Below are positions 1-10,288 of a stretch of DNA of 64,000 nucleotides, in pieces. This stretch comes from Euphorbia lathyris (taxonomy: Eukaryota > Streptophyta > Magnoliopsida > Malpighiales > Euphorbiaceae). Under the pieces are notes generated by a model, which saw only the letters and a program-made list of their open reading frames with translations, was not told where the DNA came from and ran no database searches. The stretch lies in assembly GCF_963576675.1 (NCBI RefSeq), contig NC_088912.1, positions 99,849,895-99,913,894 on the forward strand, given 5' to 3'. A program made the position numbers and the translations under genes. Each line of letters begins with the position of its first letter. The stretch's first letter is position 1.

Positions 1-174
1 ATACAGTGGTGGGTATCGATGAGACGGAAGCACTTTCATCCACCGCATTGTTATATTAAATGTAATGAAATGAAATACAAGCCGTCCTTCGGAGATAATA
101 GAAATGGTGAAAAAGGAGAAGAAGCGAAGCCATTGTTAAACAATGGAACAAACATACTTACTTTAACATCATAA
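1..174 (+). CDS. Possible 3' coding end of an unidentified gene (partial)
   Basis: Frame 1 is open from the window edge for 57 codons and ends in TAA at 172-174. The peptide is rich in His, Lys and Cys (for example RRKHFHPPHCYIKC) and ends in a polar tail with GEKGEEAKPLLNN, which looks more like a real C-terminus than random AT-rich sequence. I do not recognise the family. It may be the last exon of a gene lying to the left, or a chance open frame. Confidence 0.35.
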   Translation: MQWWVSMRRKHFHPPHCYIKCNEMKYKPSFGDNRNGEKGEEAKPLLNNGTNILTLTS

Positions 175-1087
175 GGTGAGTTTTGATGGAAAGATATAAA
201 CTTTTGATGTGTATCCATTTTCATATAATCTCACAATTGGAGTTACTTGGTTCATTTTGGATCAGGAGAGTCTATCTAGGTGATTTTTCTGCTGTTGTGA
301 ATTTGTAATATGGTGAGGAAAGATAACCTTTCTCGGGTTGTCGTTTTACCCCCTCGTTAATTTGACCCATATATATATATATATTTTTTTGTAATTTCTC
401 AGATTTGTTATACTACGGTTGGCTATTCAAAACAAATAAATTCATTTGTTTACTTCATTTCTTTTTTTTTTTTTTTTTTTTTTTAAGTACATTGGCTATA
501 TTTGTTGCATTCTCTTTTGATCGGATTTTTCGAAGTTTGTAGATAAATTGAAACAATTTTGTGCTTTTTAACATGTTTGTAAGTAATGGTCATTTGGTTC
601 ACTTGTTTGATGCCACATCATAAAGGATCAGTTACCCACAAAGAACCAGTCACACAATCATGAGGGAGATCAATATCGACCCAACCAAGATCAAACTGCT
701 ATAGCACAATCGCACTCATTCCCACTAATCATGGATCTAGTGGGCTTGAGGAATACTGAATCCTGTTTAATGGATACATGTCTGCCCATCAATACGTGAC
801 ATGTATCCATGTAGTCTATGACTGCCTTAATATCATCCATGGTATCCATTCAATTACTAAGCTTATACTTTCCAGCTTTAGTTTACTGCTGTTCTCATCC
901 TCATATCATCCCTAAAATCTTATTTTGGCATCAGAGTGGTTTAGTCGGATTTTGACCCATTCTTTGATCAATTTTCTGTCTTACTGTATGCTTGCTCAGA
1001 GACCTATATGATTTAGCTAGGGGTGGGTACAAAATCCGGTCAAACTGGTTACCGAACTGAAAATCGGTAATCTGAACCGGAAAAAGC
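175..1087. other. Intergenic AT-rich DNA, no gene seen
   Basis: No convincing coding frame. It holds a short AT run near 370-385 and a poly-T tract at about 464-484. Near 1018 there is TAGGGGTGGG followed by ACCGGTT-rich sequence, which resembles one end of a hAT-type MITE, but no partner end was found. Confidence 0.5.
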
Positions 1088-1266
1088 ATCTCATTGATAA
1101 GTAACGATATTTTGACACTTGAACTTAGTAGATTTTATTTTTGGATTTGTTTTTTTATTTTTTTTAATCAAATTAATTATTTTCACATAATGTGGCAAAA
1201 AAAAACTTTTAAGGAATATCACGTGTCAAGTTCAAATGTCAAAATATCGTTACTTGTCAATGAGAT
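1088..1266. repeat. Fold-back MITE-like element
   Basis: Inverted arms of about 40 bp face each other. The left arm starts ATCTCATTGATAAGTAACG and the right arm is its reverse complement with few differences, ending at 1266. The centre is T-rich and non-coding. No clear TSD was seen, so the superfamily is not assigned. Confidence 0.7.
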
Positions 1267-1916
1267 AACGATTTCGTTAAGTATTCATACAAATTAGATG
1301 AAATGTCACCAATTGGAATATGTCAGGAGCCCAATGTGACTAAATAATACTTTTTGCTATTTTGAAATGAACACATGTAATTTTTTTTTTTATTTTGTTC
1401 AGATTACCATGATTTTTTTTTAAAATACCATTTAAGTCACAACAAACAACAATATTTTTCCGACCTTTTTCTACTCTTTATATTTATAATACATACCATT
1501 AATGAAAAGGACCAATCCGGTTTTTGGGTTGGTTTGGTTCAAGTCGGTTTAAAATCGAATAAAATCGAAACGAATCACAATTTATTTATTTTAGCATTAA
1601 ACTTAATTTAGAATACCCTTTCAAAAAAAACTAAAATATAACTAAATAATTTTTAAAATTAGGAAGAAAATTATTAGAAGCACTTGGTTCTCCATGTCAA
1701 ATGGAGGACATTCCATATATATTTTGACATGTGTAATATGGACCCACGCATATTATAAGAGGCCACACTATTTTAATTATTATGTGGGGTCACAATACAC
1801 GTGTCCAAATGTGAATTGGAGGTCCTCCGAGTGATATGGAAGACCTGGTGCTTAATATAAGAAATCATCCATTTCAGTGTTCCCTATAAATTAGTGAGAA
1901 TTTGTTTTTTTAAGGG
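1267..1916. other. Intergenic AT-rich DNA, no gene seen
   Basis: A non-coding stretch with homopolymer runs and scattered CGGTTT-type words like those in degenerate hAT MITEs. Nothing else can be supported. Confidence 0.45.
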
Positions 1917-2471
1917 ATAATGTGCAAAAATACCCCTAATGTTTATGGTCATGAGTAATTTTACTCTTAACGTCCAAAATGGTGTAATTTTACTTCTAAC
2001 ATTGGCAGCAATATCAATTTTACCCTAACATTATCAAGTTGGGTCAATTTAAAAAATAAGTTATTAAACCATCTTCTAGGTCATGAATATTGTCATATAC
2101 ACTTCACAAATGAATCATTTTATCACTCATTAATAACAGATCATAAACATATTATTGTATGTGAAAAAATTAAAAAAAAAATTAAGAATTTGACAAAAAA
2201 ATTCAAAAAATTTCACCGAATTTATAAATATTAATTCCCAATTCTATTATTAAATCACACAAAATATGAAATAACGAACGAATATGTAATTGGTCCAGAA
2301 TAAGAAACAAAATATCTGTGTTTATAATAATATCTGAAATTGATCAAATTTGTCAACTTTATGGATAAATTGCTCTTGGCTACTAACGTCAAGGGTGAAA
2401 TTGCACCATTTTAGATGTTAAGGATAAAATTGCTCATGGATGTAAATGTTATGGGTATTTTTGCACCTTAT
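1917..2471. repeat. Fold-back element with arms of about 100 bp
   Basis: The left end reads ATAATGTGCAAAAATACCC and the right end, reverse-complemented, reads ATAAGGTGCAAAAATACCC. Similarity continues inward for about 100 bp through phrases such as AAAATGGTG. The interior is AT-rich and non-coding. This is typical of non-autonomous plant DNA elements, possibly MULE-derived; no TSD could be fixed. Confidence 0.65.
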
Positions 2472-2486
2472 ATTGTACATCATAAA

Positions 2487-2685
2487 TATGGGTGACACGT
2501 TAACATGAGTTAACTCAGATCTCTGACCGAAACGAAATGTGACAGCCACATGTCAGATATTTTTATAAAAAACACAAAATTTTATTTTTTTTCATAAAAA
2601 TATCGACACGTGATAGTCATATGTGGATGTCATGTGTCATTTCGGTCAGAAATCTTAGTTGCCTCATACTAACGTTTCACCTATA
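2487..2685. repeat. Small inverted-repeat element (MITE-like)
   Basis: Arms of about 75 bp: the left carries GGTGACACGTTAACATGAG and CTGACCGAAACGAAATG, the right carries the complementary sequence ending at CACCTAT. It lies about 270 bp upstream of the mTERF start codon, so it may sit in that gene's promoter region. Confidence 0.65.
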
Positions 2686-2950
2686 TCATTATTCTGATAT
2701 TTTTTAATCACTGAAATTACAAGAACGACCCAATTGAGACAAAACTTTAGATTGAGTGATTTTATGATTTTATTGAAATAAATTAAAGTTGAGTGACCAT
2801 TTTAAGACAACCATATAAACTCAGTGACCATTTAACCTGGTTAGATCCCCTTTTGATTAATAAGATTTGCCTCTTCCTGGAATTCAATAGCCCTAGTTTC
2901 TGCATTCGATCCTCATCCATTCTCAGTTCTCCTTTTCTGAATTCGCATAA

Positions 2951-4120
2951 ATGGCTAATCATTTCATTAGAAATATCATGTTCCATTCTCACATTCGATT
3001 ACGTTTTCTTCATTCTTCTGTTCCTCCATCACCCACCACTCCAACTGCTTCTTCATCGTTTACTGTTGAATTCCTCGTCAATTCATGCGGCCTTTCATTC
3101 AAATCTGCCCTTTCTGTCTCCAACAAGTTTCAGCTCAACGATAAGACTCCACAGAAGCCTCAATCTGTACTTCAGTTCCTTAAATCTCATCATTTCAGCG
3201 ACACTCATGTGGCCCAATTGATCGTCAAACGCCCTCAAGTCCTCAATTGCAGAATTCACAACAATCTCAAACCCAAATTTGACTACCTCGTCAAAATTGG
3301 CTTTGAAGGTGAGCTACTTCCCCATATCATTTTGTCAAATTCGGAAATTATTGGAACGTCTTTAGGTTCCCGAATCAAACCGTCTGTCCAATTCTTGAGG
3401 TTGTTTTTAGATAGTGATGAGAAATTTATGACGGTTGTTAAGCGTTCTTCATGGTTATTGACTAACAAGTGTAAGGTTCTATTGCAACAAAATGTTGATG
3501 TTTTAATCAAAGAGGGAGTGCCTGCTCATGTTGTGGAGAGGTTCCTAATTTTGCAGCCAAGATCTATATTCCAAAACCCTGAAAAGTTGATTAATGCTGT
3601 GAATTTTGTTAAAAATCTGGGATTTGAAACTACTGATAAAATGTTCATACATGCTTTTAGAGTGATGATACAAATGAGTGAGTCAACTTGGAAGAACAAA
3701 ATTGAGGTTATGAAGAGTATGGGATTTAGTGAGGAGGATATTCTAAAAGCTTTCAAGAGATGTCCACAATGTTTATCTTACTCTGAGGACAACATTAGGA
3801 AGACATTGCATTTCTACTTTAATACTATGAAGTTGGAGTCTCAAACTATAATTGTAAATCCCAATCTACTTGGGTATTCAATTGAAAAAAGAGTTCGTCC
3901 AAGGTATCATGTTTTGAAGGTTTTGGAGTCAAAGAAGCGGATAAAAGGGATGAAGGGGTGTAATCACTTAGTGATAAGTGAGAAGAAATTTCGGGAGAAA
4001 TATATTGATCAATTCATAGATGAAGTCCCTGGTTTGTTGGAGTTCTATCTTGGTATCAAGGAAGACAAAAGCTCGGTGTTTGATGGAGAAGAAGTAAGTT
4101 TTCCTTTGCAATTAAAATAG
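2951..4120 (+). CDS. mTERF-domain protein, organelle-targeted (intronless)
   Basis: A 389-residue open frame with no introns, as in the large family of single-exon plant mTERF genes. The N-terminus is rich in Ser, Arg and His and poor in acidic residues (MANHFIRNIMFHSHIRLRFL), which suggests a mitochondrial or plastid transit peptide. From about residue 70 on there are repeated mTERF units of about 30-35 residues with Leu and Pro at regular spacing, for example a unit around VLQFLKSHHFSDTHVAQLI, one ending FLILQPRSIF, and MGFSEEDILKAFKRCPQCL near residues 260-280. Family members bind organellar nucleic acids and affect transcription, splicing or RNA maturation. The exact organelle and target cannot be read from sequence. 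The first ATG gives a full-length family-sized product. No break was seen. Confidence 0.9.
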   Translation: MANHFIRNIMFHSHIRLRFLHSSVPPSPTTPTASSSFTVEFLVNSCGLSFKSALSVSNKFQLNDKTPQKPQSVLQFLKSHHFSDTHVAQLIVKRPQVLNCRIHNNLKPKFDYLVKIGFEGELLPHIILSNSEIIGTSLGSRIKPSVQFLRLFLDSDEKFMTVVKRSSWLLTNKCKVLLQQNVDVLIKEGVPAHVVERFLILQPRSIFQNPEKLINAVNFVKNLGFETTDKMFIHAFRVMIQMSESTWKNKIEVMKSMGFSEEDILKAFKRCPQCLSYSEDNIRKTLHFYFNTMKLESQTIIVNPNLLGYSIEKRVRPRYHVLKVLESKKRIKGMKGCNHLVISEKKFREKYIDQFIDEVPGLLEFYLGIKEDKSSVFDGEEVSFPLQLK

Positions 4121-4189
4121 GTAAATAGTTCTTTGGATAGTCTTAACTTTATTAATTATGGTTTTGGTGCGCTAATTTGTCTTTCAAAT

Positions 4190-4410
4190 GCTATTAGAAT
4201 TGAATTCAACTGACATATATTGCGGACTACAATTTTCGCAGAAATTGTTTCTTTGAGTCATCATGAGTATAGTATAATAGTGTAATGTGGTGTGCGTTGA
4301 TCTCTGTGGAGACAAAAGTCTCACTAGGATGACCAGTTATTAGTTGTTTTCTGTTTTTGTTCCAGTCTAACCAAAAAAACCTATTTGAGGTGTTTGTGTC
4401 AGTTTTATTA
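4190..4410. repeat. mTERF 3' flank, copy 1 of a local duplication
   Basis: This stretch shares order and wording with about 6470-6780. Both hold TTTCTTTGAGTCA, then GTGTGGTGTGC or a close variant, then GATGACC followed by TATTAGTTGTTTT, then a poly-A block and TTGAGGTGT. The spacing differs by small indels. Confidence 0.6.
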
Positions 4411-4472
4411 AACTTGAAATCTGGCAAAGTGAAGAATGATTCCATAACACCTCTTTCCATATTAAAATGTCC

Positions 4473-5036
4473 ATTTGGTTCTTTTTTTTTTTTTGAAGAA
4501 AAAAACGAATTCATTAAACCAAATCAGAAGAAATAATTTCCTGCAACCAGACCGGAGCAGAAAAATGATACAGACTCGTTAGCATTGGACAGGGCATGCC
4601 GTGCAACGGCATGGGCTCCCCTGTTTGCTAGGCGCGGAGAAAAAGACACTGTGTAATCGTGTCGGTTACCTAAAAGAAACTTACAATCCTGGATAATTGA
4701 ACCAAAGACTGAATAATCTAAATCAACAGAACTAACACTATTAACCACAATCAAGGAATCGTTTTCAAAACAGACATTAATACAGTTCAAATGAAGACAC
4801 CATAAAATGGCTTCACGTAAGGCCAATGCCTCACTTTCTCTGATTCCTTCAATTAATGGGAGGAGGCGGCTACGGCATGCCATGAATGAGCCGTCGAGCG
4901 GAGTAAAGCCCCAACCCCACTCCGAGACACGGAGCTGAAGAGAGCGGCATCACAATTACATTTCACTGCGCCTGACGGGGGTCGAGTCCACCTTCTTCCA
5001 TGCGTCTGCGTAGCCGCAGCAGATTTGGTTCTTTTT
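4473..5036 (-). mobile_element. 5'-truncated LINE insertion with 14-bp TSD
   Basis: The direct repeat ATTTGGTTCTTTTT occurs at 4473-4486 and 5023-5036. Between the copies, on the minus strand, is the C-terminal RNase H-like end of a LINE ORF2, a short 3' UTR and an A-tail (the T run at 4481-4494 on +). This is the classic product of target-primed reverse transcription truncated at its 5' end. The insertion lies about 370 bp downstream of the mTERF stop codon. Confidence 0.8.
4524..5022 (-). pseudogene. LINE ORF2 RNase H-like (RVT_3) domain, frameshifted
   Basis: Reading minus from 5022, one frame gives a typical domain start (RWTRPPSGAVKCNCDAALF). Near 4895 the match moves to another frame, which continues as GSFMACRSR, then ESEALALREAILW, and ends with SPRLANRGAHAVARHA, the classic order of the plant reverse-transcriptase-like RNase H fold. 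A single frameshift therefore breaks the domain. The stop is at 4524. Only the last part of ORF2 is present, so this copy is dead. Confidence 0.8.
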
Positions 5037-6469
5037 ATAATTCATTTTTGTTGTTTCATTCCAAACATTAGATATAATGTGTTTGGTTAGGTTTGAGAAA
5101 TAACTTCTCATAATTATCTTTAAAGGAAAATCAGTTAATATCTAATATGGACTAATGGAGTCGAGACAAATTACCTTATTTTAGATTTGTATTTCTTGTT
5201 GTTTTGGCATTTATCCCAAACCATAGAAATAATAAAATTTTATTCTTACCATTTTCAACTTGGATTTTGGGTCCAGATAACAATACATTGAACAATTTTG
5301 GGTCCAAGTGACTGAACTGATAAAACATGACTCTTATTTGAATCGAGAGGCTGAGACATGGGGCATAAGGAGGTCGGTGCATTCCTGACTATCGAGAACC
5401 ACTCCTATAAGGGTTGTCCTGCCCCTGCTCACTCCTTCATCTTCATATGCAGGGTGTTTATTTGCACCCTAACAGATGAAAGGTTATACTTTTATTTTTT
5501 TTTGTTCCAGCCCAAGTCAAAAGGGCGTTGTTTTGGTGCTGAACTCAAAATACCAGTTCACTTCAAGCATGCAAAATTTGAATTTTCATTTAGGAAAGCT
5601 TATCCAATTCGTGATGCTTTCTATTATTTGGTAATTGTTATTAGTCCTAAGACATCTTTAGCTTCAGGTATTTGTCTAGGAAAATTAACTACTTTGGAAA
5701 CATACTAGTTACCTCCTGAATTTGCTTAAAGTGGTATATAGATCGCTTGCGTCCACATGGAAAACAGGAAAAGCTAGGGGATATTTTGGATAAATTAATA
5801 TGATAATTGGTGGTGAACTAAATATCTGTTCAACACTGATCAAAGTGTGCAAAATATGAATTTTCATTTAGGTAAACTTATCCAATTCTCTATTGTTGTG
5901 TTGCCATGACTATAATCTATCGGTAATTGTTAGTACTCCCTTCCTTTCATCTAAATTCTCAAGCTTCTAAAGATATTTGGAAAAGTTTAGGTTTACAAAA
6001 TGCCTTTCTGTTCAGTTCAGCTTCGGTTTTATGAACAGAGTGGTCCATGCTCAGTTCTAGCTAAATTTTCTATCTTGGGGGGTAAAATTAGAGTATTTTG
6101 TGTTATGAGAGTAAAATCGAACTTCCAACCTTGCAGGCAAATTCGACCATTATCCGTAGAGAATGTGATTTTTTGAATTTGAGATTCTAAAGGATAATGT
6201 ATAAAAGAAAAGCTTAAATCTTAATTGATGAATCAGAATGAATAACCTTGTTACATTTTCTGCTATATGTACAACAAGTTACAGCAAAGAAACATCTAAA
6301 AAGTGGGATAGACATGATGACATCAACTGTGTGTTTTGCACAAATGATAAATGAGAAATACATCATTTTGTTCTGTGTTTTGAATTGCCATATGCATAAA
6401 CTTGTGTCAGCAAACATGATGAGTTGTCAGGAACTTAGGATAATTTGTGTTTCAAATAATATTAGTATT
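5037..6469. other. Intergenic DNA with an internal short duplication
   Basis: No gene was recognised. About 45 bp at 5567-5615 (containing GAATTTTCATTTAGG) recurs at 5847-5893, and GGTAATTGTTA follows both copies, so a local duplication about 280 bp apart is present. Open frames at 5358-5708 and 6248-6607 show no family resemblance. Confidence 0.45.
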
Positions 6470-6780
6470 CAATTCAATGGATATATTTTGGGGACTGATT
6501 TAAAACTCCCCCTTGCATATACTTATACCTTTAATAAGATTGAAGGAACACATGCTACTGATTTTTATAACAAAATTGCACAAAATCTTTCTTTGAGTCA
6601 CCCGTGAATGTAGTGTGGTGTGCCTCTGGTACGCATCGAAGATATTCTTTTTGTTATCTCTATGGATTTATCTCCCTAAGATGACCTATTATTAGTTGTT
6701 TTTTGTTTTTGGGTGTTCAGTGTTCCAATCTAACAAAAAAAAAAAAAAAAACCCTAATTGAGGTGTGCGTCTCCCTAATA
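6470..6780. repeat. mTERF 3' flank, copy 2 of a local duplication
   Basis: Diverged copy of 4190-4410, with the same sequence of landmarks and an expanded poly-A block near 6734-6752. No second mTERF coding copy lies to its left; only the flank remains. Confidence 0.6.
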
Positions 6781-6829
6781 TGATCGCTTATTAGATATTA
6801 GAATTTCTAAGTCTCTCTCACTTGCCCTG

Positions 6830-7300
6830 CTTGTTAGCAAAGGCAACTCATTAGTGCTGAAATAAAGATGTCTATTGGCCAACTATTTAAACCTCTTGTA
6901 AATTCATCTTGGCAAATATAAGTTGCAATGAGGTCTGGAAAGAGCTTTGGTTAGCCAATCAGTCAATGAACCTATCCATTAAGTGATCCCAGATCACATG
7001 GCAGTCAATATTCAAAGTGTTTCATTTTCTCATAGGATTAACTACAATGTGTGTAGCCAACTGATTATTGCACTACATGGAAATAGGGAGCTATAGATCA
7101 ATCTGAAACTCTTTTAGTAGATAAGACAACCACTTCAACTCGCAACTCGTTGTTGCCATTGCTATATAGTTAGCTTCAGCTTAGGATCTGCCCACTGTGG
7201 ATGCTTCTTCGATTTCCAAAACACCAAGCTTTTGCTTCTAGCCCAATCTCAATCAGTGTAAGCTTGTTGGTTGAGCATCCATCAAGGTACTCCTGCATTT
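6830..7300 (-). pseudogene. Ty1-copia RNase H relic
   Basis: On the minus strand, starting near 7290, the order of copia RNase H landmarks can be followed across frames: FWKSKK near 7210, AEANYIAMATTSCELKWL at about 7130-7182 (family motif AEAEY), a decayed NQLATHIVVNP, and a decayed NIDCHVIWDHL near 6990 (family motif IEIDCHFVRD). Several stops and shifts interrupt it. No LTRs were found, so only a fragment of an old element survives. Confidence 0.75.
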
Positions 7301-7844
7301 AGTAATTTCTCATTCATCCACCTCTCAATACCACATTTCACATTTACCTATACATTTTCTGTTTGTTACTTTGGAAAGAAAACATCATGTGGAGGCAGAT
7401 AAGTTTGAAGTTAAGATGAAGAGTGTTTTGCTCTTGTTATTGATGTTTGATTATAATAATGGTTGGTTGAGCATCTATCTAGGTAATCCTGCATCAATGA
7501 AGTCCCATGTCTATTGGAGATGTATATTTGTAATAAGGATGCTAAAATGGTTGTTGCTTGACCCAGAAGAAATAACTTTTGCCATAGAACCTTTTTAACT
7601 AAAAGCTCAAGCTGATAGTTAAGGTCCAATTATATATCTTATATTAAGATTTGACGCACCCCCACACGCAAATGGCCATTGGGCTTGCAGCGTGTACAAC
7701 ACAGACTCATCCCGCCATGTGCTTTTAATTCCAGAAATTAATGAGGCTGCCAGGACTTGAATCCTCGACCGTTTGGTGGACGAGGCTCTGATACCATGTC
7801 ATGGAACCGTTTTAATTAAAAGCTCAAACTGATAGTTAAGGCCC

Positions 7845-7847
<3 letters not shown>

Positions 7848-7916
<69 letters not shown>
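7848..7916. repeat. (TA)n(TG)n(TA)n microsatellite
   Basis: About 69 bp of alternating TA with a central TG block. It sits at the 3' end of the nested retroposon and probably grew from that retroposon's tail. Confidence 0.9.
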
Positions 7917-8544
7917 TTTGATAAAATGCCACATATCATTCCATTAACTTAATAATACAAATACAACATGAAACAAAGCGGAATAAAACCTCCATCCCAT
8001 ACAGGCAAATACCCACAAAGGGAAGAAAAATACTACAAAGAGCAATACATAGACTACAAAGAGCAATAAAAACCAGAAACGATACAAATACAACAAACAT
8101 AGAAATCATATCCTTCTCATAAATCGAATCCCGTTGAAAAACCGTTGTAATCCCTACTTCATCCTTTAGGCTCTTCCGGACGTTCAGATCTGAGTCCTTT
8201 CTGTTTGTGTATCCACAGAGATTTATAGATCTACGGACAAGATAAACCTTTTCCGTTCTTGCTAAGACCGAAAAAAGAATAAAAGAAAGGAGTAATGCTC
8301 ACAAGAGTAGATCTGGCGGAAAAAGAAGTTAAAAAAGGTATATAGACTTCAAACTAACAAGAAAATGTAAATCTAAAGCTAAAACCGAAAACCGAAAACT
8401 AAAATATAAATGGGAGGAGGAAGAAGGAAGACAAGCTTTCCTTCTTCCTCCTCTAAGCAAACCTGCAAAGTGACGGTGGTAGTAGCGGAAAAAATTGATA
8501 AAAGGGGAGAAGAAGAAGATTGAGGTGAGGAGGTGAGAGGGGGT
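7917..8544 (-). mobile_element. Non-LTR retroposon nested in a TRIM LTR
   Basis: The sequence is flanked by GGCCCAATTATATA (7840-7853) and GGCCCAATCATATA (8545-8558), a 14-bp near-perfect TSD lying inside the TRIM LTR. On the minus strand it begins CCCCCTCTCACCTCC, continues through pyrimidine-rich untranslated-like sequence, and ends GGCATTTTATCAAAA followed by the TA/TG tract, like a LINE 3' end. No protein domain was recognised. It could be a truncated LINE or a non-autonomous relative. Confidence 0.6.
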
Positions 8545-9088
8545 GGCCCAATCATATATAGATCTGGCAACTTTATGTATTGAAAACTTGTTTAGTCACT
8601 TTTGTGTTGCAATGACAGGTTTGCGTACCTTTCTTGCTTATTTTTAATTTATGTAAGCAAATGATGGACAAAAGCTCACTTCAACACTGAATTCAAATTG
8701 TTTAACTGATGAATATCCTAACAATCTAAGAGATGAGATTAGGTAAATAACAAATTTAAGCAATGTCCGAACAATCTAAGAGAAGATAAGCCTATGATAG
8801 AAGTTCTTCCATATCATAGAGTTTTGGACTAGGCTGTTCCCAGGCAGTAACTTCCATGATATTCAAAATTTTGAAACTATGAGATGGTTATGGTCTTGAA
8901 TTGAATGTACTAAAAATTGGAAGCACATCTGTTTTTATCTGGTCACATAAGCCTAAACAGGCTAAACGATGCAAAGATAAACGATATTTGATTCGTCTAG
9001 TTCCAAGCATGAGCTTGTACATGAGTTGTGTGGAATTCATATGCAAGATGAGGTTGTATGCCAGAAAATGAGATGAGATGTTGGTTAT

Positions 9089-9454
9089 TGTCATGAAACC
9101 GATTGAACTAAAAGCTCAAGCTAATAGTTAAGGCCCAATCATAGATCTTATATTAATCTCCGACACACTCCCACGCAAATGCCCTTTGGGCTTGCACGGA
9201 CTCGAACCCTCGACTGTTTGGTCTTAGAGGCTAAGATACCATGTCATGAAACCGATTGAACTAAAAGCTCGAGCTAATAGTTAAAGGCCCATATTACCAT
9301 GTCATGCAAATAACTCAACAAATGGGGCTGCTAAGAATCGAATCCTGGACCACTTGATCACACTGGCTCTGATACCATGTCGTGGAACCGATTGAACTAA
9401 AAGCTCGAGCTACTAGTTAAGGTTCAATCATAGATCTTATATTAATTTCCGACA
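9089..9454 (-). mobile_element. TRIM element 2 with three LTRs and TSD GTTAT
   Basis: Three LTR copies are seen: 9089-9165 (77 bp), about 9242-9301 (3' part lost) and 9378-9454 (77 bp). Ends are TG...CA, with TGTCATGAAACCG or TGTCGTGGAACCG. Primer-binding sites matching TGGTATCAGAGCC on the minus strand precede the second and third copies. A purine-rich tract (GTGGGAGTG on minus) adjoins the first LTR. The TSD GTTAT is at 9084-9088 and 9455-9459. The two internal segments differ, so a simple tandem duplication is not enough to explain the array. Confidence 0.85.
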
Positions 9455-9767
9455 GTTATCAATCACTGTCATTGACCTCTTTTGCTTTTCTTGCTCTTCA
9501 TTTCTAGAATTCTTGTTGGAAACGTGCCTTCTTGAACTAGTCTGCAGAAAAGTTTTAATTGTTGTTTGATTTTAGGAAATAAGTTTTTTTGTTGTTGTGT
9601 ATGTTGAGGAGTAGTTACACTGAGTTTTTATAATTTCCTCTTTTTTTTATAATGCCTGACAATGTAGGTAATTCAGGTTCTAAGGGGATTTGGTGCTTTG
9701 TGTTTATTCTTACAAGTTATTTCCAATACATTGAAGATTGGCTTTTGAGGATTGTGCCCATTATTTA

Positions 9768-10279
9768 GGATAAATTACACCCATGGCCATTGAACTTTAC
9801 CATTTTAACATTGTGGCTACTGAACTTCAATTCTTAACAGTATGGCTATAGTTTTACACTTTTTAATATCGGTGGCCACTCAACACCTCAAAACGACAGT
9901 TGTCGGCTTCAAAATAAAAAATTCGAAGAGTTAATGATATTCTAAGGAACTTTAATTCTTGAATATTTTCATTTTGTGGTCGTTTAGGTGTTGTTTGGTT
10001 AGGAGAGAGAAAGTAAATTTTTACAGAGAGAGCTCCAAAAAATGTGATTTTGGAAAATAAAAAATGTGGTTTCATGGTAAATGTTGTTCTGAACAACTTT
10101 AGTTCTTGAATATTTTGATTTTGAGGTCGTTAACGGTCATTTTGAAGAGTTAGTTAAAATTGAGTGACACCCGATGTTAAAAAGTGCAAAGTTTAGTGGG
10201 CATACCGTTAAGAATTGAAGTTCAGTAGTCATAATGTTAAAATGAATAAAGTTTAGTGGCTATATGTGTAATTTACCCC
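9768..10279. repeat. Fold-back MITE with arms of about 110 bp
   Basis: The left end GGATAAATTACAC matches the right end GGGTAAATTACAC (reverse complement). The arms continue through TTCAATTCTTAACAGTATG and its right-hand counterpart. TTATTTA at 9761-9767 and 10282-10288 is a likely TSD of at least 7 bp. Non-coding. Confidence 0.7.
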
Positions 10280-10288
10280 AGTTATTTA

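Larger units (their letters stand above)
7580..8569 (-). mobile_element. TRIM element 1 (miniature LTR retrotransposon), interrupted
   Basis: The first short LTR is at 7580-7656 and the second starts at 7797. A Met-initiator-type primer-binding site, TGGTATCAGAGCC, reads on the minus strand at 7784-7796. The 5-bp TSD ACTTT is at 7575-7579 and 8570-8574. The second LTR is split by a retroposon and resumes at about 8545-8569. The interior is about 140 bp with no coding capacity, as expected for TRIMs. LTR ends are degraded, so this is older than TRIM 2. Confidence 0.75.

Noticed and set aside
1018..1560. Possible hAT MITE starting TAGGGGTGGG with CCGGTT-rich interior
   Set aside because: No opposite end (CACCCCTA) or 8-bp TSD was found. 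Only a degenerate half may remain.
5358..5708. 116-codon open frame downstream of mTERF
   Set aside because: No recognisable domain, and part of it is in the locally duplicated non-coding sequence.
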